In this document: positions 8,069-13,647 of the stretch, in pieces
Layout: every line of letters starts with the position of its first letter
How positions within the stretch are numbered: position 1 is the first letter of the stretch
Source: an uncultured Eubacteriales bacterium
Lineage (GTDB): Bacteria; Bacillota; Clostridia; HGM11514
Direction: 5' to 3'
DNA length: 15,095 nt
NCBI GenBank assembly: GCA_902492655.1
Contig: CABUMF010000048.1
Span: 1 to 15,095, forward strand
Made by a program: the position numbers and the translations under genes
Notes under the pieces: model-generated
Seen by the model: the letters and a program-made list of their open reading frames with translations, nothing else
Told to the model about the DNA's origin: nothing
The model's database searches: none

Positions 8069-9333
8069 TTAGATAACACTATTCTTGGAAAGGAAGTGAA
8101 TAAAAACGGATATGAAAGTACATCTCCCTGCGGTTACTTTACCCTTGGAAAAAGGTTTGGAGATTGCCGCAATTTCGGCTCTTGTTGCATTATCCTGAGG
8201 ATTGATTGAGGTTTCTGTTTTACCTTTCATCAAACCACTTCCGCAAGCCCACTGCATAGCGGAAATTGCATACTCGGAAATGTCAAAAGCATCATCATAA
8301 GATAGAGTATTTGTGTCTTCACCTGCCGCTGTGTTATATCCCTTATACTGTGCATAGCGGTACAACACCGACGCAATCTGTTCGCGCGTCATAGAATTAT
8401 TCGGAAAAAATGTTTCCGTGCTGTCGCCAAAAACAAGTTTTTCAGCCACCGCCCACCTAACAGCGTCAGCATACCATGCATCACCATCAACGTCAGTAAA
8501 TGTTGCTTTTTCGCCGGCAGTTGGCTTACCTTCCAGATTCCACAAAAGCTGTACCAACTGACAACGGGTTATTTCTTCATCGGGATGAAACATATTATCC
8601 GAATTTCCCTGCATAATATTATTTTTTATGCAAAATGCAACTGCGTCATGATACCATGCTTGTTTCGGAAGACTGTACTCTTTACCTGCCGTCAAGCCCA
8701 GGTACGGCACGATGCCAACAGTCAACGAATCAAGCCATGTAACGCCGTTCGCCCTTCTTGTATCCAGCGTGTTAATTATTGTACTGCGCACACGCTGGCG
8801 TTTTAATCCTTCTTTTGGTTCAAGAATATTACCCGTAGCACTGATTACATAATATTTCCCGTTTTCTTTTCCAAGATAAAGCATCTCGTGACCATTGAAA
8901 AACAGAATAGACCCAAAGGGCAGTGCATCAAGAACCGTCAGTCGTTCTTCTCGGCACATATCAGTCATATTAACATTTACCATCGGCATTGCAGACTGCC
9001 AAGTGGTATTGCGTGCCAACTCCAGGCCAAAGCACTTGTAAACGTTACGTATGTATCCCGAGCAGTCGTCAGAGAGCAGTGCTCCGCCCCAGCCATAGGT
9101 GTTGCCCAGTGCTTCCAATGCCACATTTGCAATATTCTTTTCTGTCAAAGGCAAATACCCCGCTATACATCTGCGTGTTCAGGAATCAGCGTCAGTTTTT
9201 TTGCATAGGTGCCATCTTCATTCCGAATAGGAATCCATACAGCATAATTCTGATATGCGGCGCGGTTGTCAATCAATTCGTTTGGATTCTCAATATCTGC
9301 AAGTTCAAGCGTTGTGCCCATTGTAAGCAACAG
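8069..9333 (-). pseudogene. Broken SH3 - NlpC/P60 - SLH cell-surface peptidoglycan hydrolase
   Basis: Two minus-strand frames together make one protein. The upstream frame (9333 to 9163) encodes the end of a bacterial SH3 domain (TMGTTLELADIENP, then YAVWIPIRNEDGTY, ending LIPEHADV and a TAG). The downstream frame resumes with GYLPLTEKN, the linker that normally follows directly, so one base is missing near 9155-9165. The second part holds NlpC/P60 with Cys in DDCSGY (C31 from the TTG at 9154) and His in NGHEMLY (H89), then three SLH repeats (about 167-208, 220-270, 285-335) that would anchor it to the wall. The SH3 domain is also cut at 9334, where unrelated mobile-element DNA begins, so signal peptide and start are gone. 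The tail after AEIAAI looks altered. The family would cleave peptide stems of peptidoglycan; this copy is probably not expressed as a working enzyme. Confidence 0.8.
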
Positions 9334-9362
9334 ATTTGATGGATAGAAAAAAAGTGTGATAT
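9334..9362 (+). repeat. 29-bp direct repeat, copy 1
   Basis: Identical over 29 bases to 13494-13522, in the same orientation, and extending a few more bases with single mismatches (9331-9366). It begins ATTTGATGGATAG, runs through seven A residues and ends GTGTGATAT. It marks the exact point where SH3 coding sequence stops on the left and IS3-like coding sequence begins on the right. It also resembles a promoter (TTGATG, 18 bases, TATGAT). Confidence 0.9.
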
Positions 9363-9519
9363 GATGAAGCTTCACAATATACATTCCATACGCAAAAGGG
9401 CATATAAAATCACCACAAATTCCAATCATAGTTACGCTGTTTCGCCGAATCTTTTACAAAGAAATTTTACAGCAAATAAACCAAATCAAAAACGGTTTCC
9501 GCTCTTGAAATGGCAGTAA
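9361..9519 (+). pseudogene. Fragment of IS3-family transposase OrfB
   Basis: A 52-codon frame from ATGATG at 9361 encodes MMKLHNIHSIRKRAYK, then TTNSNHSYAVSPNLLQRNF and TANKPNQK. This matches the stretch of IS3-family OrfB between its HTH_21 region and the DDE integrase core, where intact proteins read RLMK-x-IxS, then a poorly conserved linker, NLLxRxF, and PNxxWxxDIT. Here the match stops at NQK; the catalytic core never begins and the frame ends in RFPLLKWQ. The preceding 29-bp repeat may itself encode the upstream MDRKKV of the same protein in a frame shifted by two missing bases. This is a relic, not a working insertion sequence; no terminal inverted repeats are seen. Family call is from remembered motifs. 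Confidence 0.6.
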
Positions 9520-9523
9520 ACCG
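9488..9523 (-). terminator. Weak terminator-like hairpin downstream of the AraC gene
   Basis: Read on the minus strand, CGGTTT-(A)-CTGC pairs with GCGG-AAACCG around a 10-base loop and is followed by five T residues. It lies about 200 bases beyond the AraC stop, with no other clear terminator between. The stem is short, with one bulge and one G-U pair, so this is tentative. In the remaining 9520-9719 I see no gene I trust. Confidence 0.3.
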
Positions 9524-9719
9524 CCAAAAACCGCATCATCACATCGGCAGAGGCTCGTTGTCAAGTGAACCGTGGAATAAATGCGACAACTTCTATGAAA
9601 ATGAAAGAATTATTACGATTCATTCCGTTTTTTGTAGCTTTTTACTGTCTATTTTTTCTGGGAGGGCACGCGCAGAAATTTAACCGACATAAGGTGCATA
9701 TAGTCCGACTCTCGTCAGG

Positions 9720-10544
9720 CTACAACTCCGTATTAAATCTACGCGGCTTAAATCTACGCGGCGAAACACCCATCTGTTTTTTAAAAACGCGGCTGAAATA
9801 CAAGCTGTCCTCATATCCAAGTGTCTCCGCAATTTCCGCTATATTCATATTGGTTTTCAAAAGCAGATCACAAGCCTTTCCCATGAGAAGCTTTGTCTTA
9901 TATTGATGTGGACTCATTCCGGTATAGGATTTAAATTTTCTGATAAAATGATACTCGCTCACACCGTACATTTTTGCATAATCGGAATTACATCTGCCGT
10001 CCGCTGTGTCATTATGCATTGTTTCAATCACCCTTACCATTGACATATCTTCATTATGAAGTTTTTTGGCGCTTTCTGCAAGAATTGAAATCATACAGCC
10101 TGCCAGTAAATCCTCGGTTATAAAGTCCTCAGGGCGGCAGGCACTCATCATTTTTTCAAACCTTTCGCGAAACCCGAAAAACTCTCCTGTTTCAAAAACA
10201 CTCCCGTTCAACTTCAAACGTTCAAGCAGTCCTGCCGCACCTGCACCCGTAAAGTGAATCCAGTAATACGCAGCACCTGCATGCGCCTCAAACGTATAAA
10301 GCTGTTCCTCTCCCGGACGGTAAACTACTATATTGCCTCCCTCAATTGTGCGCAGCTCTCCGTTTATCCAAAAGCTGCCCCGTCCGCGTTCAATATATAT
10401 TATTTGATAATCTGAGCGGCCCTCCTGTCTGCGTACATTTATCGAAGTATTTATATCCTTATAATATCCAAAATTATTGACTTTTATATATTCCTCCGAT
10501 ACTCTGTCCGAACAGGACACACATCGTCCGTAATAACACTCCAT
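9720..10544 (-). CDS. AraC-family transcriptional regulator, divergent from GH2 gene
   Basis: 274 residues; the ATG at 10544 follows an AGGGGGG ribosome site at good spacing. The N-terminal half (about 20-150) is a cupin-like sugar-sensing domain (YQIIYIERGRGSFWINGE, then GGNIVVYRPGEEQLYTF). The C-terminal about 100 residues carry the two AraC helix-turn-helix motifs: YAKMYGVSEYHFIRKFKSYT with MSPHQYK, and MNIAEIAETLGYEDSLYFSR with FKKQMGVSPRRFK, the family signature. Length and layout are those of sugar-responsive activators of the AraC/MsmR type. It is transcribed away from the glycosidase gene across a 175-bp shared region, the usual arrangement for a regulator and its target, so it very likely controls that gene in response to the sugar released. 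The last residues repeat RRFK/RRFN through an exact in-frame 15-bp tandem duplication (9733-9762), which should be harmless. Confidence 0.92.
   Translation of the reverse strand: MECYYGRCVSCSDRVSEEYIKVNNFGYYKDINTSINVRRQEGRSDYQIIYIERGRGSFWINGELRTIEGGNIVVYRPGEEQLYTFEAHAGAAYYWIHFTGAGAAGLLERLKLNGSVFETGEFFGFRERFEKMMSACRPEDFITEDLLAGCMISILAESAKKLHNEDMSMVRVIETMHNDTADGRCNSDYAKMYGVSEYHFIRKFKSYTGMSPHQYKTKLLMGKACDLLLKTNMNIAEIAETLGYEDSLYFSRVFKKQMGVSPRRFKPRRFNTEL
9733..9762. repeat. Perfect 15-bp tandem duplication in the araC-like gene 3' end
   Basis: TTAAATCTACGCGGC occurs at 9733-9747 and again immediately at 9748-9762. It adds five codons without shifting the frame at the C-terminus of the AraC-like protein. 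It looks like a replication-slippage event. Confidence 0.9.
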
Positions 10545-10575
10545 ACTTTTTTACCCCCCTTAAAAGCACATTTAC

Positions 10576-10603
10576 AGTATAGCATTTATTTTTTATTTGT
10601 CAA
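10576..10603 (-). promoter_or_regulatory. Predicted sigma-A promoter of the AraC-family gene
   Basis: On the minus strand, consensus TTGACA (10598-10603) is followed after 16 bases by TATACT (10576-10581), about 30 bases upstream of the AraC start. Spacing is one base short of optimum; both hexamers are close to consensus. Confidence 0.6.
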
Positions 10604-10624
10604 TCACGTACCGCAATTTTGTCC

Positions 10625-10675
10625 ATATAAAAGCAATTTTATATCTTGCCTGAACAGCCTTGTTACAAATATAAT
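10625..10675 (+). promoter_or_regulatory. Predicted promoter and possible operator of the GH2 gene
   Basis: TTGCCT (10646-10651) and a perfect TATAAT (10670-10675) are 18 bases apart, 45 bases upstream of the GH2 ATG. Directly before the -35 lies an 8-bp inverted repeat, ATATAAAA (10625-10632) and TTTTATAT (10637-10644), separated by GCAA. A weak -35 with an adjacent binding site suits activation by an AraC protein, though AraC sites are usually direct repeats, so the palindrome may be chance A/T richness. Confidence 0.5.
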
Positions 10676-10719
10676 AATAGCATATAAAGCAAAAACAAAT
10701 AGAAAAGAGAGGATTTTTT

Positions 10720-13056
10720 ATGCGTGAAAAAATATTGTTTGACGATGAATGGATTTTTCACAGAGGGGATATTAATATTAAATACCCCTCTGATAAAGGC
10801 CCTGTTTATACACAATCAAAGACCGAACGTAAACTATGGGGACCTGCTTCACGGCACTACAATGCGGTTCCCGATGACTTTTCACATGACCACGAAATAC
10901 GCACCGATCAATGGGAGCCTGTAACGCTTCCCCATGACTATGTTATCACTCAGCGTCCCGAACGCTTTGAAAACAACACACTTGGTTTTTTTAAATACGA
11001 AAACGCATGGTACAGAAAAAGTTTTCGGCTTTCCGATGAGGACAAAGGCAAAAGGATTACACTTTTGTTTGACGGTGTAGCCACTCACTCAACCGTCTAT
11101 CTGAACGGCTGTCTTATGAAGCACAATTTCTGCGGATATAACAGTTTTGAGGTTGATATAAGTGACGTTGTGAAATTCGGCGATGAAGAAAATGTTCTTG
11201 CCGTATATGTTGAAACAAACGAACATGAGGGCTGGTGGTATGAGGGCGGAGGAATTTACCGTCACGTTTGGCTCAATAAAACCGATACCATCGCTGTCGA
11301 TCTATGGGGTGTTTATGTTGCGCCGCAAAAATCTGAAAGTGATATCTGGAATGTAAAAACCGAAACTACAATTATAAACGATCGTTATGAAGACATAACA
11401 GCAGAATATAAAAGTATCATTTATGACCGCAGCAATAACGCTGTATCCGAAGCATCAGGCAGTATAGACATTCCGCTTCGAGAAAAAGCTACCGCAGTAT
11501 ATAATATGCAGGTTGAAGCGCCCATACTGTGGGATTTGGAAAATCCGTATCTGTATACTGTTGAAACAATAATATCGGTAAACGGTGCAGAATGCGACAG
11601 ATATACAACTCGTACAGGCTTCCGTACATTCACCCTTGATCCAGACAAGGGTTTATTTCTCAACGGCAAGCATATTAAAATAAAGGGAGTTTGTGCGCAT
11701 CAGGACTGTGGGCTGACCGGAAAAGCCGTTTCTGACAATGTACACAGATATAAAATTGAAATGATAAAGGAAATGGGAGCAAACGGCTACCGCACCAGCC
11801 ACTATCCGCAGGCAGAAGCCATAATGGACGCATTGGACGAGCTTGGATTCATTGTTATGGCGGAAACGCGGTGGTTTGAATCTACAGACGAGGGAAAACA
11901 GCAGCTTGAAATGCTAATCAAACGCGACCGAAACCGTCCTTCTGTCCTTTTTTGGTCGGTAGGAAACGAGGAACCGCATCATCTGACCGAAGAAGGCCGC
12001 CGTATATGCAAAAACCTTATGGCATTTGTGCGCAAGCTTGACAATACGCGCATCATAATGAGTGCCGTCTCCAACGATCCCGATGTTGCGACCGTATATG
12101 ACGAGCTTGACGCCATAGGAATAAACTATAATCTTGACAAATTCGACAAGATACATAAAAAATATCCCCGGAAGCCTGTTTTTTCATCGGAATGCTGTGC
12201 AACAGGCACTACCCGCGGCTGGTATGATGATGCCAGCGGCGAAAGAGCTTTTATGAGTGCTTATGATAAGGATACAACCGCATGGTTTCTCGGCAGAGAA
12301 AAAACCTGGAAATTCATCTGTGAACGTGAATGGGTATTGGGTTCATATCAGTGGATTGCCTTTGAACACCGTGGTGAAACCGTATGGCCCAGATTATGCT
12401 CACAATCCGGAGCAATAGATCTATATTTACAGAAAAAGGACGCTTTTTATCAAAACCAGTCGCACTGGATTGACGACCGTCCAATTGTTCATCTCCTGCC
12501 GCACTGGAATTTTGAGGGACGCGAGGGTGAAATAATCCGCGTAGTCGCATACACAAACTGCGAAGAGCTTGAACTTTACCTCAACGGAAAAAGCCTGGGC
12601 AAAAAGGAAATTGAAAAATACGGCCACGGCGAGTGGAGCGTTGAATATATGCCGGGAACACTGACAGTTAAGGCACGCATGGGCGGTAAAACCGTATGCA
12701 CAGATACTTGCGAAACAACAGGTCGTGCCGTACAGCTTAATTTAAAGCTGGAAAATAAAATTTCCCATGCAAACGGCAGGGACACCGCAATCATTACCTG
12801 CTTCTGTACCGATTCGCAAGGCCGCGAGGTTCCCGACGCTGCACCGTTTGTCAGCTTTAACACAAACCGCCTCGGACGCATAATCGGAACAGGCTCGGAT
12901 ATAACCGACCATAATCCCCCGGCTCTGCCCGACAGAAAAATGAGAGCCGGACGAATTACCGCCGCAGTTCAGGTCGGTACACAAGCCGGAGCTTTAAAAG
13001 TCTATGCACACTCCGAGAACCTGAAGGATGCAGTACTCACAATTCCGTTGGTATAG
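10720..13056 (+). CDS. GH2 glycoside hydrolase, probable cytoplasmic beta-galactosidase
   Basis: 778 residues; AAGAGAGG (10705-10712) precedes the ATG by 7 bases. Domains in order: GH2 sugar-binding jelly roll (about 1-190, with LPHDYVI and WYRKSF and GVATHSTVYLNG), Ig-like domain (about 190-305), TIM barrel (about 310-590), then DUF4982-like (about 600-665) and a C-terminal beta domain (about 670-778). NEE in WSVGNEEPH gives acid/base E417; FSSECC gives nucleophile E491. The order matches DUF4982-type GH2 enzymes, most often beta-galactosidases that attack beta-galactosides or plant-derived glycans from the non-reducing end. No signal peptide is present, so it acts on imported oligosaccharides, although no transporter is seen here. 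A beta-glucuronidase is less likely because the NxK loop of those enzymes is not evident. The A/C-richer codon use differs from the left-hand operon. No clear terminator follows. Confidence 0.88.
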   Translation: MREKILFDDEWIFHRGDINIKYPSDKGPVYTQSKTERKLWGPASRHYNAVPDDFSHDHEIRTDQWEPVTLPHDYVITQRPERFENNTLGFFKYENAWYRKSFRLSDEDKGKRITLLFDGVATHSTVYLNGCLMKHNFCGYNSFEVDISDVVKFGDEENVLAVYVETNEHEGWWYEGGGIYRHVWLNKTDTIAVDLWGVYVAPQKSESDIWNVKTETTIINDRYEDITAEYKSIIYDRSNNAVSEASGSIDIPLREKATAVYNMQVEAPILWDLENPYLYTVETIISVNGAECDRYTTRTGFRTFTLDPDKGLFLNGKHIKIKGVCAHQDCGLTGKAVSDNVHRYKIEMIKEMGANGYRTSHYPQAEAIMDALDELGFIVMAETRWFESTDEGKQQLEMLIKRDRNRPSVLFWSVGNEEPHHLTEEGRRICKNLMAFVRKLDNTRIIMSAVSNDPDVATVYDELDAIGINYNLDKFDKIHKKYPRKPVFSSECCATGTTRGWYDDASGERAFMSAYDKDTTAWFLGREKTWKFICEREWVLGSYQWIAFEHRGETVWPRLCSQSGAIDLYLQKKDAFYQNQSHWIDDRPIVHLLPHWNFEGREGEIIRVVAYTNCEELELYLNGKSLGKKEIEKYGHGEWSVEYMPGTLTVKARMGGKTVCTDTCETTGRAVQLNLKLENKISHANGRDTAIITCFCTDSQGREVPDAAPFVSFNTNRLGRIIGTGSDITDHNPPALPDRKMRAGRITAAVQVGTQAGALKVYAHSENLKDAVLTIPLV

Positions 13057-13247
13057 CTGAAAGAGAGCTGACTAGAAAAACTTATACATTATAAAGAGAT
13101 CTGCTGTAAAATATCTTCAAAAAACTCTGCCGACTAATTTTTTGTTTTGGCGCCTTTAATTCCAATCGAGTAGGAGACTAACCATTAATTGATTAGCCGT
13201 CCTCTCAGTCGAGTAGCCAAGAGGAGTTTCACCTCAAGGCTCTCATA

Positions 13248-13281
13248 GAACCGTGCGTGAAGCCATAGCTTCACACGGCTC
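13248..13281 (-). ncRNA. Group II intron domain V
   Basis: A 34-base hairpin starts GAGCCGTGTGAAGC, loops at TATG and closes with GCTTCACGCACGGTTC, matching the length and the AGC...GGTTC ends of the catalytic domain V. The usual GNRA tetraloop is replaced by TATG. It lies between the maturase fragment and the domain-VI-like hairpin, as expected. Confidence 0.8.
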
Positions 13282-13294
13282 TTCGTATTCACTG

Positions 13295-13492
13295 CTATGA
13301 TATCCAACCGAGAACCCAATGTGCAAACATTCTGGGTTCTCTTTTTATAAGTTTTTACAGCCATTCTTCTGCTCGCCTTCTGTGACCTCTGAAACGCTTA
13401 TATTTACTCATTACCCATTTCACAAGTCGTCTGTTAAGACATTGCATTGTATACTTTACTGCCAATTGACAGTATGCTGTGCCACCTTCCCA
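13295..13492 (-). pseudogene. C-terminal fragment of group II intron reverse transcriptase/maturase
   Basis: In one minus-strand frame from 13492, the sequence YCQLAVKYTMQCLNRRLVKW is followed by VMSKYKRFRGHRRRAEEWL, a stop (13355-13357), then KLIKREPRMFAHWVLGW and a second stop at 13295. The motif LVKWxxxKYKRxRGxxRRAxxWL and the trailing REPxxFxHW are the C-terminus of group II intron maturases. The in-frame TAA sits between these two conserved blocks and the reverse transcriptase core is missing, so this is a dead fragment. Confidence 0.8.
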
Positions 13493-13493
13493 T

Positions 13494-13522
13494 ATTTGAT
13501 GGATAGAAAAAAAGTGTGATAT
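13494..13522 (+). repeat. 29-bp direct repeat, copy 2
   Basis: Identical to 9334-9362. On the left it abuts the truncated group II intron; on the right the sequence differs from copy 1 after a few bases. In this copy the repeat forms a better promoter: TTGATG (13496-13501), 18 bases, TATAAT (13520-13525), with AGAGGA at 13555-13560 and ATG at 13567. Only a 39-codon frame without recognisable homology follows, so no gene is called there. Confidence 0.9.
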
Positions 13523-13575
13523 AATGGAATGGACACAAACAAATCCAAAATCACAGAGGAATTTTCATGTCAATC

Positions 13576-13632
13576 AAAAAAGGAACAATACCGCCTCGTT
13601 ACTGCGGCATTATACTGCAGTATCGCTTGTTC
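13576..13632 (-). terminator. Terminator of the C39-like peptidase gene
   Basis: On the minus strand, GAACAA and TACTGC pair with GCAGTA and TTGTTC in a long, interrupted hairpin, followed after one C by six T residues (13576-13581). It begins 15 bases beyond the stop of the peptidase gene. The stem has an asymmetric internal loop, so strength is uncertain. Its presence places the right edge of the inserted block left of about 13576. Confidence 0.5.
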
Positions 13633-13647
13633 TTTTACTTAACTTTG

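Larger units (their letters stand above)
13167..13493 (-). mobile_element. 3' remnant of a bacterial group II intron
   Basis: On the minus strand, this segment gives, in order, the end of an intron-encoded protein, a domain V hairpin and one or two domain-VI-like hairpins ending in TACTCGAC and TACTCGAT. That is the normal 3' order of a group II intron. The ribozyme domains I-IV and most of the reverse transcriptase are missing; the remnant is cut at 13493, exactly where the second 29-bp repeat starts. It is therefore immobile. Confidence 0.75.

Noticed and set aside
8888..9339. Overlapping + strand frames of 106 and 116 codons opposite the P60 pseudogene
   Set aside because: They mirror conserved NlpC/P60 and SH3 coding sequence; products are cysteine-rich and unlike any family I know.
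9565..9906. 113-codon + strand frame beginning MNRGINATTSMK
   Set aside because: Its second half is antisense to the conserved AraC helix-turn-helix region; the first half has a hydrophobic stretch but no ribosome site or recognisable family.
12576..12881. 101-codon minus-strand frame inside the GH2 gene
   Set aside because: Opposite conserved C-terminal beta domains of the glycosidase, no start signals.
9334..13522. Idea that the 29-bp repeats are attachment sites of an integrative element
   Set aside because: No integrase, recombinase or tRNA gene is present in the bracketed block.
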